Below, piece by piece: positions 25,873-35,260 of a stretch of DNA of 64,000 bases. Numbering within the stretch: the stretch's first letter is position 1; every line of letters starts with the position of its first letter. The stretch spans positions 1-64,000 of the forward strand of contig NZ_JAUQSZ010000014.1 of assembly GCF_030580995.1 (NCBI RefSeq), in the 5' to 3' direction. The notes beneath the pieces are model-generated. The model worked only from the letters and a program-made list of their open reading frames with translations, had not been told where the DNA came from and did no database searches. Source of the DNA: Sphingomonas immobilis (lineage in GTDB: Bacteria > Pseudomonadota > Alphaproteobacteria > Sphingomonadales > Sphingomonadaceae). The translations under genes and the position numbers were made by a program.

Positions 25873-27499
25873 AAATTGCCTCCTTGAACGGGTCCATGCC
25901 AACGCGGCGATAGCAATCGAGAAAGCGTTCACCTGGCTCGCGAATCTCACGATAGCGTTCGATCGTGCGTTCGACGGCATCGACGATCCCGGTTTCGTCA
26001 AAGCCCGGCCCGGTAATCTTGGCTTGCGAAACATCCTCGGCCCCGGACCCGCCAAGCAGCAACTGGTAGTTCTCTGTGCCCTTACGATCGACACCAAGGA
26101 TACCGATATGAGCCGCGTGGTGATGGCCGCAGGCGTTGATGCAGCCCGAAATCTTGATCTTGAGTTCGCCGAGGTCGAGCTGACGATCGAGATCGGCAAA
26201 GCGCTCCGCGATCTGTTGCGCGACGGGTATCGAACGCGCGTTGGCCAGGCTGCAATAATCGAGCCCAGGACAGGCGATGATGTCCGTGACGAGACCGAGA
26301 TTGACGCTTGCCAGCCCCGCGGCATCGAGCGCCTGCCAGACCGCATAGAGGTCCTGCTTGCGCACATGGGGCAGCACGAGATTCTGGACGTGCGTCGAGC
26401 GCAGGTCATCGAAGCTGTAGCGTTCGGCAAGGTCGGCCACGAGCTCCATCTGCTCGGCTGAAATGTCGCCGGTGATGCCCCCGCAGGGCTTGAGGCTGAT
26501 ATTGACGATGGCATAACCGGGCGCCTTATGTGCGGCGACCTGGCGATCGACCCATAGCGCGAAGTCGGGATCGGAGCGGTCGAGCTCCTCAGAAAGCGCG
26601 GTCTCGAACGGCGGCGGGTCAAAATGGGCGGCAATTCTGTCATATTCAGCCTGCGGAAAATCCCGGCCCAGCGTCAGGATATGCTCGAACTCCATCTCGA
26701 CCTGACGGCGGAACTCTTCTTCTCCCAGTTCATGGACAAGGATCTTCATCCGCTGCTTGTGGATGTTGTCGCGCCGCGCATGCCGGTTCCACACCCGCAG
26801 GATCGCTTGGATATAGGAGAAGATCTGGCCTGCCGGACAGAACTCCCTGATCGGGAAAGCGATAATCGGCGTGCGCCCCATACCGCCGCCAGCATAGACC
26901 TCGAAGCCTTGCTCACCGCTCTCGTTCTTGACGATGCGCAGCGCACAGTCGTGCCAGCGCAGCGCGGCACGGTCTTCCTGCGCGGCGATCACTGCGATCT
27001 TGAACTTGCGCGGCAGATAACTGAATTCTGGATGGAACGTCGTGGCCTGGCGGATCAGTTCCGCCCAGGGCCGCGGATCGCATATCTCATCGGGAGCAGC
27101 TCCAGCATAATGATCCGCCGACAGGTTGCGAATGCTCTCGCCGCTCGTCTGGATGGCGTGCATTTCCACCGTCGCGAGCTCAGCGAGGATGTCGGGTGCC
27201 TCCGCCAGTTTGATCCAGTTATACTGGATGTTCTGCCGCGTCGTGAAATGACCGTAGCCTCGGTCATATTTGCGCGCGATATGCGCCAGCTTGCGCATTT
27301 GCCGCGAATTGAGCGTACCGTAAGGCACCGCTACGCGCAGCATATAAGCGTGCAGTTGCAGGTAGAGCCCATTCTTGAGCCGCAGAGGCTTGAACTGGTC
27401 TTCGCTGAGATGGCCTTCGATCCGACGGCGCGTCTGGTCGCGAAACTCTTCGACCCGGGCATCGACCATGGCCTGATCATACTCGTCGTATTTGTACAT
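25865..27499 (-). CDS. cysI: Siroheme-dependent sulfite/nitrite reductase (CysI type)
   Basis: A 544-residue hemoprotein subunit that reduces sulfite to sulfide. The two ferredoxin-like halves include YGHFTTRQNIQYNWIKL, and the siroheme/4Fe-4S ligands are in CPGLDYC and SGCINACGHHHAAHIG (two pairs of cysteines). ATG at 27499 is preceded by AGAGG. It is followed by DUF934; no intact cysJ, cysG or cysH is in the window, so electrons must come from elsewhere or a ferredoxin. Family members are often labelled nitrite/sulfite reductase and substrate cannot be fixed by eye. Confidence 0.92.
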   Translation of the reverse strand: MYKYDEYDQAMVDARVEEFRDQTRRRIEGHLSEDQFKPLRLKNGLYLQLHAYMLRVAVPYGTLNSRQMRKLAHIARKYDRGYGHFTTRQNIQYNWIKLAEAPDILAELATVEMHAIQTSGESIRNLSADHYAGAAPDEICDPRPWAELIRQATTFHPEFSYLPRKFKIAVIAAQEDRAALRWHDCALRIVKNESGEQGFEVYAGGGMGRTPIIAFPIREFCPAGQIFSYIQAILRVWNRHARRDNIHKQRMKILVHELGEEEFRRQVEMEFEHILTLGRDFPQAEYDRIAAHFDPPPFETALSEELDRSDPDFALWVDRQVAAHKAPGYAIVNISLKPCGGITGDISAEQMELVADLAERYSFDDLRSTHVQNLVLPHVRKQDLYAVWQALDAAGLASVNLGLVTDIIACPGLDYCSLANARSIPVAQQIAERFADLDRQLDLGELKIKISGCINACGHHHAAHIGILGVDRKGTENYQLLLGGSGAEDVSQAKITGPGFDETGIVDAVERTIERYREIREPGERFLDCYRRVGMDPFKEAIYG

Positions 27500-27726
27500 A
27501 TCAGCCTCTCACGCCCAAGGGGACATCAGGATGGCATCATGAGCACTCATGCACAAAATGACTTTTAATGCAGCGATCCATCAAAATAATTGCTCGATAA
27601 GGCAGGTCGCTGCAGGTCAATAACCATGGGCCGATCGTTGCAAGCCGGCATCGAGGGCAATCCCGGCCTTAACATGTCTGTTACATACAGGTATGGTGTT
27701 TGCAGATTGTTTCTCGGGAGTTTTGC

Positions 27727-28170
27727 GTGCGGCTGACACGCTACACGGATTATTCACTGCGGGTCTTGATTCACCTGGCCCTTCACGAAGAGCGCCTGTG
27801 TTCGATCGGCGAAATCGCGCGGGCTTATGATGTCTCCCACAATCACCTGATGAAGGTCGTCAACGCCCTGGCGCACGACGGCTTCATCGAAACCGTTCGC
27901 GGTCGCGCCGGCGGCATGCGTCTCGCCCGACCAGCGGATGAGATCACTGTCGGCGAGGTCGTCCGCCGCACTGAGGAAGGCTTCCAGCTCGCGGATTGTT
28001 CCGGGTGCGCGCTGTCTCCCGCATGCGGACTGACCGGCGTACTGGCACAAGGCATGCAGGCGATGATGGCGGTATTCGATACCTACAGGATTTCCGACCT
28101 GTTGACCGATCGTGAGGCGATGAAGCGGCTGATTAACCGCCAATCACCGCTCGGCGTTGGCATGGACTGA
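27727..28170 (+). CDS. nsrR: NO-sensing Rrf2-family repressor NsrR
   Basis: A 147-residue Rrf2 regulator. MRLTRYTDYSLRVLIHLAL is the typical NsrR beginning, which supports the GTG at 27727 (GGGAG upstream) over the ATG-like extension at 27700. The winged helix-turn-helix is SIGEIARAYDVSHNHLMKVVNALAHDGFIETVRGRAGGM, and the Fe-S ligands are C91-X2-C94-X5-C100. NsrR loses repression when NO attacks its cluster. The hmp and truncated-globin genes at 33-35 kb are expected targets. Confidence 0.92.
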   Translation: MRLTRYTDYSLRVLIHLALHEERLCSIGEIARAYDVSHNHLMKVVNALAHDGFIETVRGRAGGMRLARPADEITVGEVVRRTEEGFQLADCSGCALSPACGLTGVLAQGMQAMMAVFDTYRISDLLTDREAMKRLINRQSPLGVGMD

Positions 28171-28199
28171 ATGGTACAGCTTGCGGATTTCCGCGCAGG

Positions 28200-28685
28200 T
28201 CAATGCTCCGCTTCAAGATGCGCTGCGGCGCGAGCGATGTTGACCCGATGACTCTCGAGCATCTCGCGCAGATCGGCATGCAATGCCTCGTCACGAACCC
28301 TGGGGGCCAGAGCTTCCAGTTTGCGAACCACCCAGGCCTGACCGCGGTTGAGAAAGGCTAGCCTTTCAAGCGGATCAGGGATTGCCCGCGCCTTCTCGTA
28401 AAAGACGCCGGTCTTGCGCGAGGCCGCTGCGCCCAATCGCCTGATCTGCCTCGAGAGCATCGCGCACCAACGCGCTTCGTCGGCACGGACCGATCGCATC
28501 AGTTCGGCATAGTCGGGATCGCTCGCCGACTTGGCGCTGGCGAGCGCGACGCGGGCGCCGGCCCGTTCGGCTTCCAGCAGCTCGTTGAGCGCCGCGAGGA
28601 TCTCCTCGCGACCGACAAAGCCCATGTAAATGTCATCGGCTTCGCTGGCGTAGCAAACGGGTGAGGATGGTTCGTTCACGGTCAT
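28200..28685 (-). CDS. DUF6306-like ferritin-fold protein
   Basis: A 161-residue all-helical protein beginning SSPVCYASEADDIYMGFVGREEILAALNELLEAERAGARV. The E-x-x-x-E and D-E-A-R-W patterns spaced through helices suggest a ferritin-like four-helix bundle. I recognise it as DUF6306-like; no enzymatic role is established. Its ATG overlaps the LysR gene's stop, so it is co-transcribed with that regulator and convergent with nsrR. Confidence 0.7.
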   Translation of the reverse strand: MTVNEPSSPVCYASEADDIYMGFVGREEILAALNELLEAERAGARVALASAKSASDPDYAELMRSVRADEARWCAMLSRQIRRLGAAASRKTGVFYEKARAIPDPLERLAFLNRGQAWVVRKLEALAPRVRDEALHADLREMLESHRVNIARAAAHLEAEH

Positions 28686-29530
28686 GCTGTAATCGCCGCG
28701 GCCGCCTTGAGGCCGGCACGAATGCGGTCCATCACGCCCGGGTCGGCCTTTGTGCTGTGGACGACATAGGCCGAGTACGAAAATTCAGGACTTCCGGGGA
28801 CGAGAGCGAGGCGGCCTTCCTCGAGATAGGACCGGATGAAGCCCTTGCGAAAATAGCCGCTCCCCCCTGTCGCCAGGATATAATCGAGCGCGAGCGGACC
28901 ATAGCTGATCGAAACGACGGCGTTAGGCTGATCCGGGAAAGCGGCGTGATAGCTCGCGGCAAACTCCTCACCCCAATCGATCTGAACATGATCTTCCGGT
29001 GCGAGAGGGCTGCTGGTTGGCGTGGTCCGCACCAGGACCAGCTTTTCCTCGAACAAGAGTTCGGCGATGATCCCCGGACGGCTCGGCGCGGCATAGAGCA
29101 CCGCCATATCGAGTGTGCCATCCTGGACCTGCCCCATCAGGCGTTCGGATGTGTCGATATGGGTGCTTACCGCGATTTCGGGGCATTCGCGCCGCATCCA
29201 GAGCAGCCAGTGTCGCAGCAAGGGACTCCAGAGACTGAGTTCGGCGCCGACCGTCACCACGGTCTCCCGTCCCGGCGGCAGCGCGACGGCGCGGCGCGCC
29301 CGATCCCAGACCTGCACCATGGTGGTTGCGAAGCGAAGAAACTGCTCACCTGCTGGTGTCAGCTTTGCACCCGCCTTGTTGCGGATGAATACGGGCCGAT
29401 CGAGCAGATCCTCAAGCACCCGGATTCGGGCGCTCACTGCGGTCTGCGTGAGGTGAAGGTTCGACGCCGCGTTCACAAAGCTGCCGGTTTTCACGACTTC
29501 CAGGAATGTGCGCGCAACATTGATATCCAT
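28682..29530 (-). CDS. LysR-family transcriptional regulator
   Basis: A 282-residue LysR protein. The helix-turn-helix is INVARTFLEVVKTGSFVNAASNLHLTQTAVSARIRVLEDLL, followed by the LysR-substrate domain from about residue 90. ATG at 29530 is preferred over the TTG just before it, with AAGGATG upstream. It is followed by the DUF6306 gene and divergent from small membrane genes. Effector unknown. Confidence 0.92.
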   Translation of the reverse strand: MDINVARTFLEVVKTGSFVNAASNLHLTQTAVSARIRVLEDLLDRPVFIRNKAGAKLTPAGEQFLRFATTMVQVWDRARRAVALPPGRETVVTVGAELSLWSPLLRHWLLWMRRECPEIAVSTHIDTSERLMGQVQDGTLDMAVLYAAPSRPGIIAELLFEEKLVLVRTTPTSSPLAPEDHVQIDWGEEFAASYHAAFPDQPNAVVSISYGPLALDYILATGGSGYFRKGFIRSYLEEGRLALVPGSPEFSYSAYVVHSTKADPGVMDRIRAGLKAAAAITA

Positions 29531-29594
29531 CAACCATCATCCTTGCACTCAAAGCGCAATAATATTCATTTGCTTGCTTCATGGTAGCGGGCCG

Positions 29595-30068
29595 ATGATG
29601 GGATCACAAGGCAAGACCCGTGTGATCGACCCTGGACAGGTACCAACAACGATAAGGCGTCCAACGGTTTGGGCGAACTTTCAGATGAAACCTTTAGGCC
29701 GCTTCACGCCTGAACCGCCGCCGCCGCGGGCCGAAATCTGGAAAGTCAGCATAGCGCTGGCCTTGCTGGTTTTGGGGATAGGTATCGCACTCTTCAGTTT
29801 TCACGACGCTGGTGCGATCAGTGACGATGTCTTTGTTGCCGTGATGGTCTTCGTGCTCGCGGTTTGTTTCGGCGTGATCTTCTCTCTCGATTGGGAACAA
29901 ACGGCACATCGCCGAGCGCGTCAGCACTGGCATGAAGTGCCCCCTCCGTTTGACTTCATTGCGCTGTGGCCATCTGAAGACCGACAGCCGGCGGGTGAAG
30001 ACGCCCCTAATCTTCAGGAAACCTGCCGCCGCAAACCGCCTCCTTCATCACGGACAAAGCAGCCGTGA
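29595..30068 (+). CDS. Small membrane protein of unknown function
   Basis: About 157 residues from ATG 29595; ATG 29685 (MKPLGRFTPEPPPPRAEIWK) is an equally good start and would give 127. Two membrane helices (VSIALALLVLGIGIALFSF and VFVAVMVFVLAVCFGVIFSL) are followed by a charged cytoplasmic tail. The next gene starts on its stop codon (GTGA). No family recognised. Confidence 0.55.
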   Translation: MMGSQGKTRVIDPGQVPTTIRRPTVWANFQMKPLGRFTPEPPPPRAEIWKVSIALALLVLGIGIALFSFHDAGAISDDVFVAVMVFVLAVCFGVIFSLDWEQTAHRRARQHWHEVPPPFDFIALWPSEDRQPAGEDAPNLQETCRRKPPPSSRTKQP

Positions 30069-30301
30069 ATGCTGACAACGATGATGACCGGCAAGCGCGT
30101 GGACCAGAGCGCCCTCCCTTCATGTCCGGCCTCTATCTGATTTTCGCCGCAAGCATCGCCTTCGTCTCGATCCGCCTTTTTGTCGATTTTCTCCGCCAAA
30201 ACGGCTTCGTCGCCGAAGGGGAGGGTAATGGGATAGTGCTGTTCGCCATGCTGATAGCCCTCCTCGTGATCGTGGGGCTCGGACCGGAAACCCGGCGCTA
30301 A
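30065..30301 (+). CDS. Small membrane protein of unknown function
   Basis: A 78-residue protein with two hydrophobic segments (FMSGLYLIFAASIAFVSIRLF and GIVLFAMLIALLVIVGL). It starts with GTG overlapping the previous stop, so it is translationally coupled to the preceding membrane protein. Function unknown. Confidence 0.5.
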   Translation: MNADNDDDRQARGPERPPFMSGLYLIFAASIAFVSIRLFVDFLRQNGFVAEGEGNGIVLFAMLIALLVIVGLGPETRR

Positions 30302-30398
30302 GTTATACCCAATAGTTTTGCTGATAAATAATAATAACATTCGTTTGTATGATGCTTCGTCCATCTCCACATCAGATCTGCGATATGAAGGAGTTCCC

Positions 30399-31040
30399 AT
30401 GGCCATTCAGCTCGGGCAGATCGCCCCCGATTTCGAGCAGGACAGCACGCACGGTCGCATCAGCTTCCACGATTGGCTAAGCGGAAGCTGGGGTGTCCTG
30501 TTCAGCCATCCCAAGAATTTTACGCCGGTCTGCACGACGGAACTGGGCGAGGTTGCCAAGCTCCGGCCCGAATGGGACAAACGCAACGTCAAACCCATTG
30601 GCCTCTCGGTGGATCCGGTCGAGGCCCATCACAAATGGGAGCTGGACATTCACGAAACCCAAGGGACGAAACTCGACTTCCCGATGATCGCGGATGCCAA
30701 CGCCAGGGTGTCGGCGCTCTACGACATGATCCACCCCGAGAGCGACCCGACGGTCACTGTCCGTTCCGTCTTCGTCATCGATCCATTACGCAAGGTGCGG
30801 CTCATCCTGACCTACCCGCCTTCGACCGGTCGGAATTTTGCCGAGATTCTCCGCGCCATCGACAGCCTCCAACTCACAGATGCCCATAGCATCGCAACGC
30901 CGGTCAACTGGGAACCCGGCGAGCCGGTTGTCATATCGCCGAAGCTGTCGGACGAGGAGGCATCCCGGCAGTTCCCACAAGGCTACAAGACACTGAAGCC
31001 CTACCTTCGGGTCGTCGATCTGCAGGCTCCCGGGCAATGA
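30399..31040 (+). CDS. 1-Cys peroxiredoxin (Prx6 type)
   Basis: A 213-residue thiol peroxidase that reduces peroxides. The active site FTPVCTTE has the peroxidatic Cys at position 45, with the upstream SHPKNF segment typical of Prx6. The long C-terminal domain (PVNWEPGEPVVISPKLSDEEASRQFPQGYKTL) is also diagnostic of this class. ATG at 30399 is preceded by AAGGAG at 5 bases. It overlaps the carbonic anhydrase gene (ATGA). Confidence 0.93.
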   Translation: MAIQLGQIAPDFEQDSTHGRISFHDWLSGSWGVLFSHPKNFTPVCTTELGEVAKLRPEWDKRNVKPIGLSVDPVEAHHKWELDIHETQGTKLDFPMIADANARVSALYDMIHPESDPTVTVRSVFVIDPLRKVRLILTYPPSTGRNFAEILRAIDSLQLTDAHSIATPVNWEPGEPVVISPKLSDEEASRQFPQGYKTLKPYLRVVDLQAPGQ

Positions 31041-31705
31041 GGCAATTGGAGGAGACTGGAAAAAGGCAGACCGCCGCCGATGGAGCAGACGACGGCGGCC
31101 TCTCCGACCTGTTGGCCCGCAACCGCGCATGGGCTGACGCCAAAACCCTGATCGATCCCGGATTCTTCAAACGGCTCGTAGGCCAGCAGCGGCCACGCTA
31201 CTTCTGGATCGGCTGTTCGGACAGCCGGGTGCCGGCCACCGAAATCGTCGATCTCGATCCCGGCGAGATGTTTGTTCACCGCAACGTCGCCAATCTCACC
31301 ACGCCGAGCGATCCTAACTTCGCCGCCGCCTTGGAGTTCGCGGTCGATGTTTTGAAGGTCGAGCACATCATCGTCGTGGGCCATTACGGGTGCGGCGGGA
31401 TTCAAGCGGCAATGGCACCGGACAGGGACGACGCGATCGGGCTTTGGCTCGCACCCGTGCGTGTGCTCCATCAAACAGTCTGCTGCACCCCGGATACCAA
31501 TGCAGACCGTTTGTGCGAACATAATATCCGTGCCCAGGTGAAAGCACTCGCAGCCAACCCATTGGTCGTTCGGGCCTGGGCGCAGCACGCTTCGCTAACA
31601 CTTCACGGTTGGGTCTACGCCATTGGAGACGGCCTCCTCCAACCGGTCTGCTCACCCGTCAGCCGCGACCCCGATGAGGCAGTTCTGGTTGTAGGCGCGT
31701 CATGA
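31037..31705 (+). CDS. Beta-class carbonic anhydrase
   Basis: A 222-residue enzyme interconverting CO2 and bicarbonate. Zinc ligands are in IGCSDSRVPATEIVDLDPGEMFVHRNVAN (C60, with the D62-R64 pair) and VGHYGCGG (His and Cys). It is coupled by ATGA to both the peroxiredoxin upstream and a hypothetical gene downstream, so the three form one unit. An oxidative-stress or CO2-related role in this operon is inference. Confidence 0.93.
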   Translation: MRQLEETGKRQTAADGADDGGLSDLLARNRAWADAKTLIDPGFFKRLVGQQRPRYFWIGCSDSRVPATEIVDLDPGEMFVHRNVANLTTPSDPNFAAALEFAVDVLKVEHIIVVGHYGCGGIQAAMAPDRDDAIGLWLAPVRVLHQTVCCTPDTNADRLCEHNIRAQVKALAANPLVVRAWAQHASLTLHGWVYAIGDGLLQPVCSPVSRDPDEAVLVVGAS

Positions 31706-32100
31706 ACGCCGTGCACGCCCTGCGCCGCGTGAGGGCGATTGGTCACGACGACAGCCTCGTCGACGCCATCTCCGCCTGCCAGGGCGCGTGTGAACCCGAT
31801 CGCGACATCGATTCACGGATTGCGCTGGCCGTATTTCCGACGCTGCGCTGTTTGACCGTTATTGCTCCCGGAGTCTGGCTGCAGGACGACGGCAGCCACG
31901 TTCGGGCACTGCTCTACACGGCGACTTGCCGCGCTGCCGCTATGTTGGTGCCACCCGGCTATTGGATCGAAGCCGGCCCCGAGGGGACCACCGTGGTGGG
32001 CGAGCTTGGCCAATGGACAGCCCATCACCCGGTTGGGGCAATCGCCCTGTGTATGGCCGCGCTCTATGCGCGAAGGGCAGAACTGTCCTATGCACATTGA
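31702..32100 (+). CDS. Hypothetical protein following carbonic anhydrase
   Basis: A 132-residue protein with no recognised family. It has a mixed alpha/beta pattern without signal or membrane segments, and contains [20 protein letters not shown] and [19 protein letters not shown]. Overlap of its ATG with the carbonic anhydrase stop supports expression in the peroxiredoxin - carbonic anhydrase operon. Confidence 0.6.
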   Translation: MNAVHALRRVRAIGHDDSLVDAISACQGACEPDRDIDSRIALAVFPTLRCLTVIAPGVWLQDDGSHVRALLYTATCRAAAMLVPPGYWIEAGPEGTTVVGELGQWTAHHPVGAIALCMAALYARRAELSYAH

Positions 32101-32273
32101 CCGCTCTCATCAAACACCATTGCAGCGCCCTGTGCCGCTGCATCAGCAATGATCCCGCAGCCCTCATCATCAGGACCGTCCTACAGGCTTATCTGCGCCG
32201 GATGGGGTCACACTCGTCATCACGCGGCGGCCGAAAAGATTTCCGGCGCTATTTCTGCTCAAGGAGACAAGCG

Positions 32274-32970
32274 ATGGCTGATCAAAGCCGCAATGCTGTA
32301 ATAGCCCAATCCGACCTTGAGAGGCTCGTCTTCGAATTGCCTCCCCTGCCCTATGGGACCAAGGATCTCGAGCCTGTCCTCTCGGCGGAAACACTGGAGA
32401 TCCACCACGGCAAACATCACGCACGCTACGTGGAAACGCTCAATCGGCTGCTGTCAGAGCAGAATTTTTCGGCCCCACACACTCGAGGAAATCATCCGGA
32501 TCGCACACGGCAGCGGCGCGAAGGGCGTCTTCAACAATGCAGCCCAGGCATGGAACCATAGCTTCTTCTGGGAGAGCATGGCGCCGAAAGCGGTCAAACC
32601 TTCTGGACTCCTCGCCAGCGCCATTTCGTCCGAATTCGGGAGTCTCGAAACGCTCGGGCAGCGATTTGCCGCCGAAGGAACGGGCCATTTCGGATCGGGC
32701 TGGGTCTGGCTTATCGCGAAGGGCGGCAAGCTCGAGGTGCTCTCGACCCACGACGCGGGTAGTCCGATCCTTGAGGAAGGGGTGACGCCGCTCCTCGCTT
32801 GCGACGTGTGGGAGCATGCCTACTACATCGATTACCGTCAGGACCGCGCGGGCTGGCTCACGTCCTGGTGGCACAGGCTCGCAAACTGGCACTTCGCTGC
32901 AATGCAGTTCGACGCAGCGATCGGCCAAGGCAAGCCGTGGCGCTATCCCCCATCGCAGACTGCCCGTTGA
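32274..32970 (+). pseudogene. sodB: Iron superoxide dismutase with a single-base frameshift
   Basis: From ATG 32274 (AAGGAGA upstream) the frame encodes [46 protein letters not shown], the N-terminal Fe/Mn-SOD domain with its first metal histidine. At about 32464-32490 the reading shifts by one base; the other frame continues [35 protein letters not shown], ... DVWEHAYYIDYRQDRAGW to the stop at 32970, carrying the remaining metal ligands (H, D, H). Removing one base from the TTTTT or CCCC run restores a normal ~230-residue SOD. It is either a recent mutation or a sequencing error in a homopolymer. Confidence 0.85.
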
Positions 32971-32987
32971 ATAAAGAGGAGAACGAA

Positions 32988-33233
32988 ATGCTCATTGACG
33001 TTTTGGCTGGCGATAGCAGTTCCCCAGCAGCCTGGGGCAGTTTTCACTTCGCGCGGTCACCCAAGGCAGGCGAAGAGGTCGAGATCGACGGAACGGTCGT
33101 TATCGTGACGCGGGCCTGGCATCGGCCCAGCATCTATTACAAGGGCGCCAAGTTCGCGATCCTCGTCGAGGACACTGTCGGAGACGTCCAAATTCGTCCT
33201 GAAGTCCGCGATCACGCCGGCATGACGGTTTGA
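32988..33233 (+). CDS. Small conserved hypothetical protein
   Basis: An 81-residue, all-beta-looking protein (EEVEIDGTVVIVTRAWHRPSIYYKGAKFAILVEDTVGDVQIRP). ATG at 32988 follows AGAGGAG. It is 17 bases after sodB on the same strand, so likely co-transcribed with it. Function unknown. Confidence 0.65.
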   Translation: MLIDVLAGDSSSPAAWGSFHFARSPKAGEEVEIDGTVVIVTRAWHRPSIYYKGAKFAILVEDTVGDVQIRPEVRDHAGMTV

Positions 33234-33275
33234 GCAGACGCGGAGAAGGGCGATGTCGCCCTTCTCCGCGCTCAG

Positions 33276-34487
33276 TCAGGCGGCTAGCAATTCGTCCGCC
33301 GGACCGAAGAATTCGTAATGAATGCGGTCGGATGGGACGCCAGCCAGCGACAAGGTTGAGACGGCGTGCCGCAGAAACGGACGCGGTCCGCAGATATAGT
33401 AATCAGCCTCAGCCACCGGCGTGTTGGCAGCCAGCCATTCGTCGGTGATGATACCGGCGACGTCATAATCCTGCCCTGCGACTTCATCTTCCAGCGGGGT
33501 CTGATGGAAATCGGTGACGGTGATCGACTTGTTCCCCCCAGCGAGAGCGCGAACATGATCGCGCATTGCATGCGTATCGCGGTCATGGGTTCCATGGACA
33601 TAGTGCACGGGGACTCTGGCGCCGCCTTCGGCAAGCGTTTCGAGCATCGCCACCATCGGCGTCAGGCCCACACCGCCCGACAGGAGGATCACCGGGCGTT
33701 CGACATGCGCTGCCAGGAAGAATTCGCCTGCCGGCGCCGCCACTTTGAGCACCGTGCCCGGTTTGGCGTCATCATGGAGCCAGCCCGACGCAAGGCCATG
33801 CGGTTCGCGCTTGACCGAAATGCGATAGGTCTCGCCGTTGGGGGCTGCTGAAATCGAATAGTTGCGCTTGACGGGCGGATGCCCCGGAATTTCGAGCCAG
33901 AAGGTCAGATACTGCCCCGGTTTGTGCCGCATGACGGCCCCGCCATCGACGGGGCGCAGAATAAAGGAATTGATGACGCTGCTCTCACGCACGACGTCCT
34001 CGACGCGAAATTCGCGCCAGCCATTCCATCCGCCGGTCGCGTCCTTCTGCTCCGAGTAGACCCGTTGCTCGCGGGCGATCAGGATGTTGGCCAGGAACCA
34101 GTAGGCTTCGCCCCAGGCAGCAAGAATTTCATCGGTCGCCGCATCGCCCAGCACTGCCTTGATCGCCCCCAGGAGCGCCTCGGCAACGTGCGGATAATGT
34201 TCAGGCAGAATCTGCAGGCCAACATGCTTCTGCGCGATCCGCTCAACCGCCGGCGCGAGCGCACCGAGATTTTCAATGTTGCTCGCATAGGCGAGAATAG
34301 CGCCGGTAAGCGCGCGTGGCTGCGAACCGGCGTCGCCATGATGCGACTGATTGAAAAGGTCACGAATTTCCGGATTCTGGAACATACGGGAATACATCTC
34401 GTGCACGATGTCGAGGCCATGGGCTTCGAGTGCCGGCACGGTCGCCTTGACGAGCGCTATGGTCTGACCGCTGAGGGGCTGCGTCAT
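33276..34487 (-). CDS. hmp: Flavohemoglobin Hmp (nitric oxide dioxygenase)
   Basis: A 403-residue enzyme converting NO to nitrate with O2 and NAD(P)H. The globin domain (residues 1-140) has the proximal-histidine segment KHVGLQILPEHYP. The ferredoxin-reductase domains show the FAD motif RNYSISAAPNGETYRISVK, the NAD-binding VILLSGGVGLTPMVAML and the C-terminal YICGPRPFLRH. ATG at 34487 is preceded by AAGGAGAAG. It follows truncated globin and DUF1971 on the same strand and is a classic NsrR target. Confidence 0.95.
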   Translation of the reverse strand: MTQPLSGQTIALVKATVPALEAHGLDIVHEMYSRMFQNPEIRDLFNQSHHGDAGSQPRALTGAILAYASNIENLGALAPAVERIAQKHVGLQILPEHYPHVAEALLGAIKAVLGDAATDEILAAWGEAYWFLANILIAREQRVYSEQKDATGGWNGWREFRVEDVVRESSVINSFILRPVDGGAVMRHKPGQYLTFWLEIPGHPPVKRNYSISAAPNGETYRISVKREPHGLASGWLHDDAKPGTVLKVAAPAGEFFLAAHVERPVILLSGGVGLTPMVAMLETLAEGGARVPVHYVHGTHDRDTHAMRDHVRALAGGNKSITVTDFHQTPLEDEVAGQDYDVAGIITDEWLAANTPVAEADYYICGPRPFLRHAVSTLSLAGVPSDRIHYEFFGPADELLAA

Positions 34488-34527
34488 CAACTTCTCCTTT
34501 TTTGAATGCGTTGAAAATCCCGGAATG

Positions 34528-34803
34528 TCAGAGCCCGGGCTTGTGATCGTAAAAATCCACCTGCATCTTCATCGGCCCTGTCGGCGTTACGAAATGCGGT
34601 TGCTGAGGGAGGAGCAAACCAGGCTGGTCCGGCGTCAGGACGATCTCCGAAGGTGGCTCGAGGTAGGTTAGCCTGAGTTCGCCTTCGAGAACCCGGATCA
34701 CGCCCCAGACACCTGCCTTCGTGTCATGTCGCGCGCGCAAGGCAGCCGGCAGCGTATCCTGATCGAACACCGGCGTGGAACGATAAGGCAAGTTGTCAGT
34801 CAT
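34528..34803 (-). CDS. DUF1971 protein (TehB N-terminal-like)
   Basis: A 91-residue cupin-like protein: LPYRSTPVFDQDTLPAALRARHDTKAGVWGVIRVLEGELRL, then PGLLLPQQPHFVTPTGPMKMQVDFY. DUF1971 also occurs at the N-terminus of some TehB tellurite proteins and beside NO-detoxification genes. ATG at 34803 overlaps the end of the truncated globin gene. Function not established. Confidence 0.85.
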   Translation of the reverse strand: MTDNLPYRSTPVFDQDTLPAALRARHDTKAGVWGVIRVLEGELRLTYLEPPSEIVLTPDQPGLLLPQQPHFVTPTGPMKMQVDFYDHKPGL

Positions 34804-35260
34804 GGGCTTGCACTCGTCGCTCGGGCGCATCCGCCTGTTTGGCTCTTGTGACCGTTGCGGCACTCCGTCCCTCCAGTTGGAAGAACATCGCGAGTTGCAG
34901 GCTCTCGGCGATCCGCCTCGCCTTCGCCTGTAGTGCAGCAGCCGCTTCGGGCGTCATCATGTCATTGGTCGTTTGCACCCAGAGCGCGAGCCACCGCTCG
35001 AAGAGCGCGGGCGTTATCCTCGCCTTATGCTTCAGATGGGCCGGCACCGGTTGACCCTTGTATCGGCCACTGGTGAGCATGACGGAAGACCAGAACGCAG
35101 CCAGCTTCCCGAGATGCTCCGGCCAGTCGTCGATCGCATCATTGAAAATCGGCCCAAGTTCGGGATCAGCGCGGATCCGTGCGTAAAACTCCTCCACTAA
35201 GGGAGGCAGGTCTTCTTCTCTGATTTTCGAGACACCGTCCACGACTCGCGCTCCAATCAT
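34796..35260 (-). CDS. Group III truncated hemoglobin
   Basis: A 154-residue 2-over-2 globin of the trHbP type: LPPLVEEFYARIRADPELGPIFNDAI, WPEHLGKLAAFWSSVMLTSGRYKGQPVPAHLKH, with the proximal histidine in FERWLALW context upstream of the variable tail. Such globins bind O2/NO and accompany Hmp in nitrosative defence. ATG at 35260 lies within the candidate NsrR box; GTG at 35242 with GGAG upstream is a plausible alternative start. First gene of the globin - DUF1971 - hmp unit. Confidence 0.88.
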   Translation of the reverse strand: MIGARVVDGVSKIREEDLPPLVEEFYARIRADPELGPIFNDAIDDWPEHLGKLAAFWSSVMLTSGRYKGQPVPAHLKHKARITPALFERWLALWVQTTNDMMTPEAAAALQAKARRIAESLQLAMFFQLEGRSAATVTRAKQADAPERRVQAHD

